Source: Aporhodopirellula rubra
Lineage (GTDB): Bacteria; Planctomycetota; Planctomycetia; Pirellulales; Pirellulaceae
Direction: 5' to 3'
Assembly (NCBI RefSeq): GCF_014192335.1
Contig: NZ_JACHXU010000002.1
Location: 62,001 to 126,000, forward strand
Length of the DNA stretch: 64,000 bases
Part shown: piece after piece, positions 53,896 to 63,530 of the stretch
Layout: every line of letters begins with the position of its first letter
Position numbering within the stretch: the first letter of the stretch is position 1
The notes under the pieces: model-generated
The model's database searches: none
The model's input: the letters and a program-made list of their open reading frames with translations, nothing else
What the model was told of the DNA's origin: nothing
Made by a program: the position numbers and the translations under genes

Positions 53896-55410
53896 CTATT
53901 TGGCCAGCTTCCCGACGGTATTGCGGAGAATATCCGGTAGAGACGTCAGAACCCGCAGATCGAGAATCGTCCATACTCCGACTGACCGACGGGCGTACAA
54001 ACAGAACCCGATACACTGCAACGAAATGATCGAGGCGCACGCGATTGCCAGACCGACGATTCCCCACTCCGCGGTCAGCAGAACACCGGACAGCAACAAT
54101 GCGATCGATGTCAGCACGTTGATCCACAACGCCTTCATGTGCTCTCCCGACATCATCAACGTCAACTCAGCCGCACCGGCGGATACGAAAACGAGTTGGC
54201 CTACGCACAAGATCCGCAATACCAGGGCACCGTCGGCGTAGTACTCGCCAAAAATGAAGGACGTGATCTGCGCGGGAAAGAGCAGCAACGGAATGCAGAC
54301 GGCGAACGCGGCCAATGCCGCCAAGGTCGCGGCGAAACGCAAGATCCGCTGCAAATCGTCCAACCGACCTTGTGCCCGCAACTCAGCGATCGATGCGATC
54401 ACCGTCAAATTCACTAACTGCATCGGCATCCCGATCAACAACATCAGTCGCCGGGCGGCACCATACAGAGCCAATTCATCGTGATTTACGATCGCACCGC
54501 CGATCCAAATGTCGGCCTGCCCGGTGATATAGGAAAGACTCTGCGCCAACATCAGTGGCAAACACGCGACCATCAACACCGACATGGGCAATGCCTCGGT
54601 CACCTGATCGTTCGAATCGATTTCCCTCAACCGGGCTTTCCCGACGCGATACAAAACGATGACCGCAATCGGCGTCAGCACGCAAAGCGAGATCGCGCAA
54701 AACAGCATCACCTGCTGCAAACTCATCACGACGAACAGACTCAATCCGATCGTCAATCCGATGAACAGCAAATTGCAGAGCGGGCCACCGAATTGCCCGG
54801 TCAATAAAATCGAAAACCGCGAGTCATGAAAGCTGCGCAGCAAACTCGCACATAACTGAATCGCCGCAGCACCAAACACGCTCAACGCTACCAACGGCGC
54901 GATCACTTCCAAATGTTGCAAACCGAACAGTGGCTCGCCGGCGACATACAGGAATCCGGCGCTCAATAAACTGCCGATCGTGATCGCAAAGATCGCGAGT
55001 TTCGTGCCTTGCTTCAGCGCCGCGGCGGCGCCCCGAGCATCTCCCACGCCGATCCGTTCAGAAACAAATCGAACCAATGCGGTATGCATTCCGAACATCG
55101 CCACAATGGCGGCGAACGTGATGATGCTGCCCAACACAAAGAACACACCGACGTCAGCGGGCGGCAAGACTCGGACCAAGACAACATTGAGACCGATCGC
55201 CGTTGCGATGCCCAACAATCGTCCGCCGACAACCCAAACACTCTCGCGGAAAAGTCGCTTTTGCGTCCCTTTCATTTCTGCGGGTTTCGGCGATTCCACC
55301 ACCGCTTCGACGGCCTGCGTGCATGATTCGGTTTCCGCCGTAGAGGCCGAAGGGACCGACACGGCTACCGGCAGATCAATCGCCGATGTGTTGAGCTGTT
55401 TCACACTCAT
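53896..55410 (-). CDS. Oligosaccharide flippase (Wzx/MATE-like)
   Basis: 504 residues from ATG 55410, which follows the sugar-transferase stop by 4 bp; an upstream start at 55443 would overlap that gene. A polar N-terminal tail of about 60 residues is followed by 14 hydrophobic segments in the polysaccharide-transport (PST) pattern, beginning with RESVWVVGGRLLGIATAIGL. It moves the lipid-linked repeat unit across the inner membrane. Its length and topology are normal for Wzx. The N-terminal tail is longer than usual. Confidence 0.88.
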   Translation of the reverse strand: MSVKQLNTSAIDLPVAVSVPSASTAETESCTQAVEAVVESPKPAEMKGTQKRLFRESVWVVGGRLLGIATAIGLNVVLVRVLPPADVGVFFVLGSIITFAAIVAMFGMHTALVRFVSERIGVGDARGAAAALKQGTKLAIFAITIGSLLSAGFLYVAGEPLFGLQHLEVIAPLVALSVFGAAAIQLCASLLRSFHDSRFSILLTGQFGGPLCNLLFIGLTIGLSLFVVMSLQQVMLFCAISLCVLTPIAVIVLYRVGKARLREIDSNDQVTEALPMSVLMVACLPLMLAQSLSYITGQADIWIGGAIVNHDELALYGAARRLMLLIGMPMQLVNLTVIASIAELRAQGRLDDLQRILRFAATLAALAAFAVCIPLLLFPAQITSFIFGEYYADGALVLRILCVGQLVFVSAGAAELTLMMSGEHMKALWINVLTSIALLLSGVLLTAEWGIVGLAIACASIISLQCIGFCLYARRSVGVWTILDLRVLTSLPDILRNTVGKLAK

Positions 55411-55414
55411 CCAG

Positions 55415-56935
55415 CTAAAACGCCCCTTCTCTGAGCAAGACAACGCGAATCGTTGACAGCAAAATACAGAGATCCAACCACGGCGACCAGTTCCGTACGT
55501 AGTAACCGTCTAATTGGACGCGTTCTTCATAAGTCGTGTTGTTGCGTCCGGAGACCTGCCAAAGCCCAGTGATTCCCGGACGGACTCGCAGGTACAGGTC
55601 ATAGCAATCGCCGTAACGGTCGACTTCCGCCTGCACGATCGGGCGTGGCCCGACCAAACTCATTTCGCCGAGCAAGACGTTCCAAACTTGAGGCAACTCA
55701 TCGAGACTGGTCTTTCGCAGGAAACGACCGACGAGAGTGACACGCGGATCTTTTTTCAACTTGTGATCACGCTCCCACTCCTGACGCAATTCTTCGTGGT
55801 TCTGCAGGTACTCTTCCAGAATCGCGTCCGCGTTGGGAACCATGGTGCGGAATTTCCACGCACGGAACGGTTTACCATGCAGGCCCAATCGCTGTTGTGC
55901 ATAGAAGACCGGCCCCTTCGATGTCAGTTTAACGATGGCGGCCAGAATCACCATTAAAGGGACACACATCAAAACCACCAACAACGTCAGAAGGACATCC
56001 GTTCCACGTTTGATGACTTGGGGGACCGGCATCAATAGACGTTCTTTGAGTTGCAACCCGGGATAGCCACCGCAATCGGCCGCACCCGTCCACAAACTCG
56101 GAAGGCCCGCCAGATCAGGCACGACCAAAGTGTGAGGGATCATGCCGGCATAGTCGTCGACCAAACGCAAGATTTCTTCACGCGGTCGGTCGGGCATCGC
56201 GACCACGCACCATGTGACGCCAAATTCACGCACCAAATCGGGAACTTCGGATGTGCGTCCGAGATAACCCTGCGCGGCGGCTTCGCTGCGAATGGAATCA
56301 TCGACAATCCCGATTGGTCGCAATCCCCATGTCGGGTTGTCTCGCAACGATTCGTAAATGGAGACTCCTGTTTCGCCGGTTCCAAAGATCACCGTCGGGG
56401 CGCCCCACCAATTGGTCCGTGACAACAACGAACGCGTCACCCCGCGAGATACCGGCAGCGCGATTAATAACGCCATCCAAACGAGGCCGACTTGCACCAA
56501 CATCCACGGGTCGCGAGCGTGCAACAACGTTGCTGCGGCGAATGTCGACATCACGACGCAAACCACCATCGACGTTTGCCGGATTTCGACTGCGGGTGTC
56601 ATGCCGATTCCAGGGTACAACCCGAGCATGGCGAAACTCGCAAACATCACCGATGCCGAGACGCAGTACATCCATAAAGGATCGAAACCGCTGCCGAGCC
56701 CCCAAATTGAAACCGCGAGCACCATGGCGAGCAACAACGTAACCGCATCGGAAACAATCATCACGGCATACGTGGCGATTTGCCTGACGGTATGCCAGGC
56801 TGATTCGACGACGGCTTCTTCGGTTGGCGTCCGGACGTGCAATACGTCCACGTCCCCAGCCGTGCTTGGCTCCTGAAGGACGACGCCTCGACGTTCGACG
56901 AAACGGGTGACAGATAAAGATTGTGGAAGACGCAT
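55415..56935 (-). CDS. Undecaprenyl-phosphate sugar phosphotransferase (WbaP/WcaJ-like)
   Basis: 506-residue integral membrane enzyme that starts repeat-unit synthesis by moving sugar-1-phosphate from a nucleotide sugar to undecaprenyl phosphate. It has N-terminal helices (about 47-180), a central domain with VIFGTGETGVSIYESLRDN, and a C-terminal catalytic domain starting near KRGTDVLLTLLVVLMCVPL with the KFRTM, RKTSLDELPQVWNVL and GEMSLVGPRP motifs and GITGLWQVSGRN. This is the full WbaP/WcaJ signature. It is the first gene of the exopolysaccharide operon; the operon promoter should be in 56936-57130. Glucose or galactose are common substrates, not decided here. Confidence 0.93.
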   Translation of the reverse strand: MRLPQSLSVTRFVERRGVVLQEPSTAGDVDVLHVRTPTEEAVVESAWHTVRQIATYAVMIVSDAVTLLLAMVLAVSIWGLGSGFDPLWMYCVSASVMFASFAMLGLYPGIGMTPAVEIRQTSMVVCVVMSTFAAATLLHARDPWMLVQVGLVWMALLIALPVSRGVTRSLLSRTNWWGAPTVIFGTGETGVSIYESLRDNPTWGLRPIGIVDDSIRSEAAAQGYLGRTSEVPDLVREFGVTWCVVAMPDRPREEILRLVDDYAGMIPHTLVVPDLAGLPSLWTGAADCGGYPGLQLKERLLMPVPQVIKRGTDVLLTLLVVLMCVPLMVILAAIVKLTSKGPVFYAQQRLGLHGKPFRAWKFRTMVPNADAILEEYLQNHEELRQEWERDHKLKKDPRVTLVGRFLRKTSLDELPQVWNVLLGEMSLVGPRPIVQAEVDRYGDCYDLYLRVRPGITGLWQVSGRNNTTYEERVQLDGYYVRNWSPWLDLCILLSTIRVVLLREGAF

Positions 56936-57557
56936 TAAAGACTTTTCCGGCTTTTAGAAATGCTTGGAACGTCCTGGAGGGTGTGACAATTTCGCACAGG
57001 GCGGAGTTTTTCCCTCTGGCCTGCAGCGTCAGCCCACATTACTCAGTCGATCCGCAAAATCTACGCAAAACCATGGCGTCACCACCTCTTAAAACCACCC
57101 AAACATCCCATCCCACTGCTTCAATATGAAGATTCCGTTACCACTATGGTCCGTTCGCGCACGGTGCGTTTGAGGTAATGGTGGACCAGTTGCCTGAACA
57201 AAAACCATAAAAAGGCCGAAAAAAGCACCAAGAACTTCCATTTTTGCTCCCTGCCCAACAGAACATTTAGGGGGATTCGCAGTTTCCGAATCCGGTCACC
57301 CCGACACCCTCGGGGTACGCAAGAAGTTGTTTTGCTAGCAAACCCAGTTTCAATTTTCGCACCCCGACATCCGCCACTACAAACGTCACAGTCCCGACCA
57401 CACGGCCAAACACTATCCGCAGCGACTCGCCATCGATGACCGATCGCAATCGAATCCCGTAGAATGTCGGGGAGAAGACAGGAAGAGCAGGAGTGGAATA
57501 CCTAAGGCTCTGCCAACCTGCCAACCTGCCACCTGCCACCTACTCCCCCCAACCTCC
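56936..57557. other. 622-bp divergent intergenic region with hairpins and a short tandem repeat
   Basis: This lies between the exopolysaccharide operon (minus) and a beta-propeller gene (plus). Two hairpins are adjacent: GGATTCG (57273-57279) with CGAATCC (57287-57293), and ACCCCGA (57298-57304) with TCGGGGT (57310-57316). A tandem repeat of about 7-8 bp (CTGCCAAC twice, then CTGCCAC twice) is at 57510-57539, ending 18 bp before the propeller start. I see no gene. The region should hold the exopolysaccharide promoter at its left end. Confidence 0.5.
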
Positions 57558-58859
57558 ATGCCTTTTCCCACTCGACCCGCCATCTCAACATTTCTCGCGT
57601 TCACGTGCGGGCTCACTTTCGCGGAAGATTGGCCTCAGTGGCGTGGGGTGAATCGCGATGGCGTCCTGCGTTCGATTCCCGAACTCGTCTCGCGGTTGCC
57701 TTCCGGAAAAATACCGCATCGATGGAGCGTTCCGATCGGGCCTGGATATTCGGGGCCAACGGTTGCCGACAATCGCGTCTACGTTACCGACCGGCAGTCC
57801 GACAATGATCGTGACAGCCGCGAACGCGTCTTGTGCTTTGACGCCGCGACGGGCAATAACGTTTGGACACACGAATACGAGGCTCCTTACACGATCCAGT
57901 ACACCGCGGGTCCCCGCGCGTCCGTTACGATTGATTCGGGCCGTGCGATTTCAGTCGGCGCGATGGGACACCTTCATTGCTTTGACGCCGCCTCCGGCGC
58001 ACTGCATTGGAAACACGACCTCGAACAGGAATACGATGCCGATCTCCCAATCTGGGGAATCGCCGGTGCACCGCTGGTCTACGACGGACTCGTCATTCAA
58101 ATCGCATCAGGTTCGTCGGGTGCCTGTGTGATCGCATTCGATTTGGCCACCGGCAAAGAACGCTGGCACGCGTTGAGCGAACCTGCAGGCTACAGTGCTC
58201 CGATCATCATCCGCCAAGGCGACCAGGACGTCGTGGTATGCTGGACCGGGGCCAGCATCACGGGATTGGATACCAAAACCGGTAACGTGTTTTGGCGAGT
58301 CGCGATGCCGTCTCGCAACATGCCCATCGGAGTACCAACACCGATCACGGACGGCAAACATCTGTTCGTCTCATCCTTTTATGACGGCTCCATGATGATC
58401 GAACTCGATCAAACCGAACCTAAGGCGACCAAGCTCTGGCACCGCGTCGGCATTGATGAAAAGAACACCGACGCTTTGCACTGCATGATCGGCACGCCGC
58501 TATTCAAAGGCGATCGGATTTACGGCGTCGACAGTTACGGTGAATTGCGTTGTTTGCGAAAGTCCAACGGAGATCGAGTTTGGGAAGATCAAACCGCCGT
58601 CCCTCGCAATCGCTGGGGAACGATCCATATGATTCAACACGGCAACAACGAAATTCTCTTCAACGACCAAGGCGAACTCATCTTCGCGACCCTTTCTCCC
58701 GAAGGTTTCACCGAACACTCGCGAACCAAACTGCTGGCCCCGACTCGCAAACAATTGCCGCGCCGCGGCGGAGTCACGTGGGCACATCCGGCGATCGCGG
58801 ACGGATATATCTACGCCCGCAGCGACGACCAGCTCGTCTCGGCATCGCTACTGAAATGA
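57558..58859 (+). CDS. Secreted PQQ-type beta-propeller protein
   Basis: 433 residues. The signal peptide ends at about residue 22 (GLTFAED). The mature protein opens with DWPQWRGVNRDGVLRS, the same hallmark as the lipoprotein at 30093-31400, and has propeller blades such as CFDAATGNNVWTHEYEA, CFDAASGALHWKHDL and GLDTKTGNVFWRVAM. No lipobox is present, so it is soluble or exported. Catalytic residues for a quinoprotein dehydrogenase cannot be identified. Transcribed away from the exopolysaccharide operon and likely independent of it. Confidence 0.87.
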   Translation: MPFPTRPAISTFLAFTCGLTFAEDWPQWRGVNRDGVLRSIPELVSRLPSGKIPHRWSVPIGPGYSGPTVADNRVYVTDRQSDNDRDSRERVLCFDAATGNNVWTHEYEAPYTIQYTAGPRASVTIDSGRAISVGAMGHLHCFDAASGALHWKHDLEQEYDADLPIWGIAGAPLVYDGLVIQIASGSSGACVIAFDLATGKERWHALSEPAGYSAPIIIRQGDQDVVVCWTGASITGLDTKTGNVFWRVAMPSRNMPIGVPTPITDGKHLFVSSFYDGSMMIELDQTEPKATKLWHRVGIDEKNTDALHCMIGTPLFKGDRIYGVDSYGELRCLRKSNGDRVWEDQTAVPRNRWGTIHMIQHGNNEILFNDQGELIFATLSPEGFTEHSRTKLLAPTRKQLPRRGGVTWAHPAIADGYIYARSDDQLVSASLLK

Positions 58860-58982
58860 GCCGCGGGAGAATCCTTTCGCGTCAATACGCCCCCCACGCT
58901 CGCTTGCGTTTGCCTTCGTTGTATAAACAATGCAGACAGACATCATGAACACACCTGTTAATCGAACCTGTGGAGAACTGAG

Positions 58983-59495
58983 ATGACTAAGCGTGCCGTT
59001 TTGGCCGGCGGATGTTTTTGGGGCATGCAAGACCTCATCCGCAAACTCGATGGCGTTGAAAAGACGCGAGTCGGATACTCGGGCGGCGACGTCCCGAATG
59101 CGACTTATCGCAACCACGGAACCCACGCTGAGGCGATTGAGATCGAATACGACCCGGCGAAGATTTCGTATCGGCAACTGTTGGAATTCTTTTTCCAAAT
59201 CCACGATCCGACCACTCCCAACCGCCAGGGAAACGATCGCGGGCCGTCGTACCGTTCCGCGATCTATTACACCGATGACGAACAACGGGAAGTCGCGCTC
59301 GATACCATCGCCGATGTCGACGCGTCCGGCCTATGGCCCGGCAAAGTGGTCACCGAAGTCGAGCCCGTTGGCGATTTCTGGGATGCCGAACCGGAACACC
59401 AAGACTATCTCGAACGCATCCCAAACGGATACACGTGCCACTTCCCTCGTCCCAATTGGGTCCTCCCCAAACGCGATGTCGCGAACCCGCAGTAA
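58983..59495 (+). CDS. msrA: Peptide-methionine (S)-S-oxide reductase
   Basis: 170 residues. The catalytic motif is GGCFWGMQD; Cys in GCFWG attacks the sulfoxide. [29 protein letters not shown] and [19 protein letters not shown] are the standard MsrA blocks. It has no clear second (resolving) cysteine in the usual C-terminal place; the only later Cys is in [12 protein letters not shown]. Its role is repair of oxidised methionine in proteins. The gene is convergent with the P450 gene. Confidence 0.95.
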   Translation: MTKRAVLAGGCFWGMQDLIRKLDGVEKTRVGYSGGDVPNATYRNHGTHAEAIEIEYDPAKISYRQLLEFFFQIHDPTTPNRQGNDRGPSYRSAIYYTDDEQREVALDTIADVDASGLWPGKVVTEVEPVGDFWDAEPEHQDYLERIPNGYTCHFPRPNWVLPKRDVANPQ

Positions 59496-59560
59496 TCGAG
59501 CACGCAACGCAATCGGCAATGCCGCCGTTCGAACCGGGATGGTTGATCGAAAAACGGGAC

Positions 59561-59596
59561 CGTCTCGAGCGACGTACCGGGTCAAGACTCGAGACG
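59561..59596. terminator. Inverted repeat in the convergent gap after msrA
   Basis: CGTCTCGAG (59561-59569) and CTCGAGACG (59588-59596) form a perfect 9-bp stem with an 18-base loop between the msrA and P450 stops. It can act in both directions. There is no T-run. Confidence 0.4.
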
Positions 59597-59620
59597 CACC
59601 GGGCTAGACTTCCCGCCGTC

Positions 59621-61159
59621 TCAACGCAGCGACATGCGAACCCGGGTCCCATCGGCGGGCTTTGTCGATACGCCCGCGCGAGCCGGATTCTCGGCTTGCG
59701 CGGCGGTGAACCGAAACGTCTTCACGAACGCCCCCACGGTTAACCCGACTTCTAATTCACCGAGATGTTTTCCCGGGCATACTCTCGGTCCATGACCAAA
59801 TCCGAAATGCAGGATATCTTTGGTCGCGCGCCCCGAATCGCGAAGATGCCGCCAGCGGTCCGGCTCGAACGTTGTCGCCGGATACCCACTCGCCTCCACG
59901 CCCCAGTGATCCTCGTGACGATTGGCGTGCCATACGTCGAGCAAGAGATGCGTCCCCCAAGGGATCAATAACTTCCGACCGTCCGCCGCCGTCACCCACG
60001 TGTCAGTGGTAGCCCGGCGTGGCAAAAAGTACAAGGAAGGTGTCAACCGCAACGTCTCGTCCAACACCGCACGCAAGTACGTTGCTCCCGCCAAGACCTC
60101 TGGCGTGTAGACGTCAATGTCTTTCACCTCTTCGTAGACACGCTCCTGCGATTCGGGATGACGGGCCAAATGAGAGATTGCCCACGTCGCGTAGGACGTC
60201 GTCGCCTCGAGGGCTCCCGCCAAGAAAACTTTGAGGTTGCTGACCAACTTCGCGTCCGGTGCCTCCGATTTGAACTGCCTCCACAATGCCTTCTGCTCAC
60301 CACGCGGCGCCAAAATTAACCCGGTCAATTCCTCGAACGTCGCGTCGTCTTCTTTCGCTCGCACGATCCGGTCACTCACGCTCGGAAACTTGCGCCACGG
60401 AATCCCGAATCGATTTTTGACCGTATCGGACACGATATGATCGATCACTCGTTCCAGTGCCGGGACGTACTTTTCTCGTAGTTCGTCGTAGCTGATTTCG
60501 GCGCCGAAGAAATTGTTGGTGAGCATTTCCAACATCACGACTTTGACTTCCGGTTCCAATGGAATCTCCACCGAGTCGGCGCCACTGTTGGTCAGATGCT
60601 GTCGCAGCACATCGATCCGACTTCGCACCGTTGCACGAAACGTATCTGCAAACTCGCAGAACTGCTCGGGTTGAAACAGCGTCGTCTTCCCAAACGGGCA
60701 GGCGGCAATCTTCCGTTGCTTCTTCCACTCCGCACCGTTGGCATACAACAACGTGTCCGTACCCGTTGCCCGCGCAATGCCCACCGATGGCAACGTATCA
60801 CGATCAAACTGTCCCTCCCGATCTCCCGTCGCGGTCGCAATCGCCCGAATCATTCCTGGATCGCGGGTCACCAAAACAGGTGCAAATCCCGGCACGTCAA
60901 GATATCGATTGTGTCGTCCCGGGCCCTCTTCGGCGTCCGCGTTCCAGAAATACGATTCGAGAATCTGAACAGGGTCTTGAAAATTCCAACGATGGGGAAA
61001 CGGCTGCGTCGGCCGGTCCGACCCCGGATCAAACAGCCGAACACGCGAGGGCGTGCAATCACCTTCAAACGGACAAACTGCAAAGAGTTGTTTCGGCAGC
61101 CGCGTGATCCGTCGATACCCGGGAACGTGATCCTGCATGAATCGTGTCAAGTTGCGCAT
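59621..61159 (-). CDS. Cytochrome P450
   Basis: 512-residue soluble P450; no N-terminal membrane helix. The I-helix is in KVFLAGALEATTSYATWAIS; the K-helix ExxR is in AVLDETLRLTPSLYFLPRRA; the heme loop is LHFGFGHGPRVCPGKHLGEL, with the thiolate cysteine in RVC. The set is complete. The N-terminal 90 residues contain CPFEGDCTPSR and resemble no known anchor. No partner ferredoxin or reductase is adjacent, so the redox partner must be elsewhere. The substrate is unknown. It stands alone between convergent msrA and glgX. Confidence 0.93.
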   Translation of the reverse strand: MRNLTRFMQDHVPGYRRITRLPKQLFAVCPFEGDCTPSRVRLFDPGSDRPTQPFPHRWNFQDPVQILESYFWNADAEEGPGRHNRYLDVPGFAPVLVTRDPGMIRAIATATGDREGQFDRDTLPSVGIARATGTDTLLYANGAEWKKQRKIAACPFGKTTLFQPEQFCEFADTFRATVRSRIDVLRQHLTNSGADSVEIPLEPEVKVVMLEMLTNNFFGAEISYDELREKYVPALERVIDHIVSDTVKNRFGIPWRKFPSVSDRIVRAKEDDATFEELTGLILAPRGEQKALWRQFKSEAPDAKLVSNLKVFLAGALEATTSYATWAISHLARHPESQERVYEEVKDIDVYTPEVLAGATYLRAVLDETLRLTPSLYFLPRRATTDTWVTAADGRKLLIPWGTHLLLDVWHANRHEDHWGVEASGYPATTFEPDRWRHLRDSGRATKDILHFGFGHGPRVCPGKHLGELEVGLTVGAFVKTFRFTAAQAENPARAGVSTKPADGTRVRMSLR

Positions 61160-61448
61160 CAGCGATACATCCTTCTGCGAGGCACGTCAAAACCAAAACG
61201 CGAACCAGACCGAACGCTTTCACTCGAGTCGCGATCACCGATCCGAGAGCAAGGCCTCGCGGCAATTCTACCACGACATCAACATCACCTGATTTCAACG
61301 TCCATCAGGCGTTTGTTGCCAAACGTCAGGACCTAAATTCGCGTGGGAGGCCAAAACGCAGCCATCGGTCGGTTGATAGCCGCGATTGTAACACCATCGC
61401 GATACCACAAAAATTCCCAGTCGTGCATCAACGCGATTTAATCACGGC

Positions 61449-63530
61449 TCAGCCACGTTGTTTCCGCCGCGCGAGCAAGATGACCGACGACCGGGCCTGC
61501 GTCAGATAAGACAACTTGTCTCCGATTTCGACTCCATCGCCAATGTCGTCCGGTGAGGGCAGGTCGGTATCAATCATCCGCATCCATGGATTGAATTTGG
61601 CGGGAACCTGAGGCAACTCGAATTCAATCGGCTTCCAATACGTGTTGAAAATCAAGTGGTACCAACTGTCGGCGGTCGGAATCGTGAACGAGATACTGTG
61701 AGACTGATCACTCCAATCCGGACAGTGCAGTTCGCGTCCGTGCCATTGGACTTGAGAGCGTGAGATCACGTTGGTGAGCGTTAGATTCGGATCCGAACGT
61801 TCGGGCAATCGACTGCGATATTCCAACAGGTATTTGACGAACCGATGGATGCCAGCATGTTTCTCAAGAAAACTCCAATCCAGCCAACTGATTTCGTTGT
61901 CCTGACAATAAGCGTTGTTATTGCCCAATTGGGTGCGACGCATTTCGTCCCCCATCACCAACATCGGAACGCCGAACGCAAGCACATTGATGGTGAACAG
62001 GTTCTTGATTTGTTTGATCCGCAACCGTTCGATTTCAGGATCGTCCGTCGGCCCTTCCACACCACAATTCCAACTGACGTTCTCATTATGACCGTCACGG
62101 TTGCCTTCTTTGTTGGCCTCGTTGTATTTCGCTTCGTACGTCACGAGATCGTTCATCGTGTAACCGTCGTGCGACGTCACGAAGTTGATACTCTGTTCCG
62201 GCTCTCGGTTGCGATGTTCGTAGATATCGGGGCTGCCGAGGAACCGTTTGGCGAACGTACCAACGGTACCGGCGTCGCCTTTGACGAATGAGCGGACGTC
62301 GTCGCGAAACTGCCCGTTCCACTCTTTCCAATGGTCACCAAAGAAATTCCCGACCTGGTAGAGCCCGACCGCATCCCAGGCTTCGGCGATCAGCTTCGTT
62401 CCGCTGAGCACGGGATCCGTCTCGATATCCCACAAGATAGGCGGGTTGGCTTGCGGGTGCCCGTTGATATCCCGTGACAGCACCGACGCGAGATCAAATC
62501 GGAACCCATCGACGTGCATTTCCTCCACCCAGTACCGCAGGCTGCTGAGGATCAATCGTCGAACGACCGAATGATTGCCATTGAGCGTATTGCCGCAACC
62601 GCTGTAGTTTGCATATTGCGATCGTTTGACACCGGTGGAATCCTGGTAACCATCCAAGATGTAATAGGCTTGGTTTTCGAGTCCCTTGAAACTGTACGTC
62701 GGGCCGGCTTCATTTCCTTCCGCGGTATGGTTGTACACGACGTCCAAGATCACCTCGATGCCCGCCCGGTGCATCGCTTTGACCATGTCTCGGAACTCGT
62801 CCAAAACGGCAAGCGGCGAGTCCACCGACGCGTAGTCGGCATGGGGGACAAAGAACGCCATCGGGTTGTATCCCCAATAATTGCTCAATCCCGCCGGCGC
62901 CTCCTGCGGATCAAACTGAAACACCGGCAACAATTCCACCGCGGTGATCCCGAGATCTTTCAGATAGGGAATCTTCTCGATCAAACCGGCGTACGTTCCG
63001 CGTTTCTTCTCCTCCACACCCGAACTGGGATCGATGGTAAAACCACGAACATGCATCTCGTAAATCGACGTCTTATTGAACGAATGATACAGCGGCAGGT
63101 CGCCTTCCCAATCGTAGGCTGATAAATCCGCAACGACGCTCTTCATCGCATAAGGCGACGAGTCCCCCGGTCGAGCGCACGCCTTTCGGTCGAACGCTTT
63201 GGGAACCGCGATCGCTCGTCCGTACGGATCCAACAAAACTTTTTCGCCGTCGAATCTCAACCCATGATCAGGATCAAACGGGCCGTGAGCTCGAAATGCG
63301 TAAATCTGGCCCGACACGAGTCCGTCGACATGCACGTGCCAATAGTGAAACGTCCGGTGCTGAACGGGATCGAGACGAATGATCCGTGAGGGGGCGCGGT
63401 CATCGACGTCATCAAACAGTAACAACTCCATCCGCGAGCAACTCTTGGAATGAATGCTGAAATTCACTCCATCGGGGGTAATCGACGCGCCGAGTGGATA
63501 GGTGATACCGGGTGAAATACTGGAATCCAT
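61449..63530 (-). CDS. glgX: Glycogen debranching enzyme (GlgX/isoamylase type)
   Basis: 693 residues, cytoplasmic. An N-terminal CBM48 domain has YPLGASITPDGVNFSIHSKS and RTFHYWHVHVDGL. The GH13 barrel has VILDVVYNHTAEG, the nucleophile aspartate in MHVDGFRFDLASVL, the acid glutamate in TKLIAEAWDAVGLYQVG, and the third aspartate in FVTSHDGYTMNDLV. YWGYNPMAFFVPHADY and WNGQFRDDVR are GlgX-specific. It hydrolyses alpha-1,6 branches in glycogen or limit dextrins. Length and layout match. No other glycogen gene is in view. Confidence 0.95.
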   Translation of the reverse strand: MDSSISPGITYPLGASITPDGVNFSIHSKSCSRMELLLFDDVDDRAPSRIIRLDPVQHRTFHYWHVHVDGLVSGQIYAFRAHGPFDPDHGLRFDGEKVLLDPYGRAIAVPKAFDRKACARPGDSSPYAMKSVVADLSAYDWEGDLPLYHSFNKTSIYEMHVRGFTIDPSSGVEEKKRGTYAGLIEKIPYLKDLGITAVELLPVFQFDPQEAPAGLSNYWGYNPMAFFVPHADYASVDSPLAVLDEFRDMVKAMHRAGIEVILDVVYNHTAEGNEAGPTYSFKGLENQAYYILDGYQDSTGVKRSQYANYSGCGNTLNGNHSVVRRLILSSLRYWVEEMHVDGFRFDLASVLSRDINGHPQANPPILWDIETDPVLSGTKLIAEAWDAVGLYQVGNFFGDHWKEWNGQFRDDVRSFVKGDAGTVGTFAKRFLGSPDIYEHRNREPEQSINFVTSHDGYTMNDLVTYEAKYNEANKEGNRDGHNENVSWNCGVEGPTDDPEIERLRIKQIKNLFTINVLAFGVPMLVMGDEMRRTQLGNNNAYCQDNEISWLDWSFLEKHAGIHRFVKYLLEYRSRLPERSDPNLTLTNVISRSQVQWHGRELHCPDWSDQSHSISFTIPTADSWYHLIFNTYWKPIEFELPQVPAKFNPWMRMIDTDLPSPDDIGDGVEIGDKLSYLTQARSSVILLARRKQRG

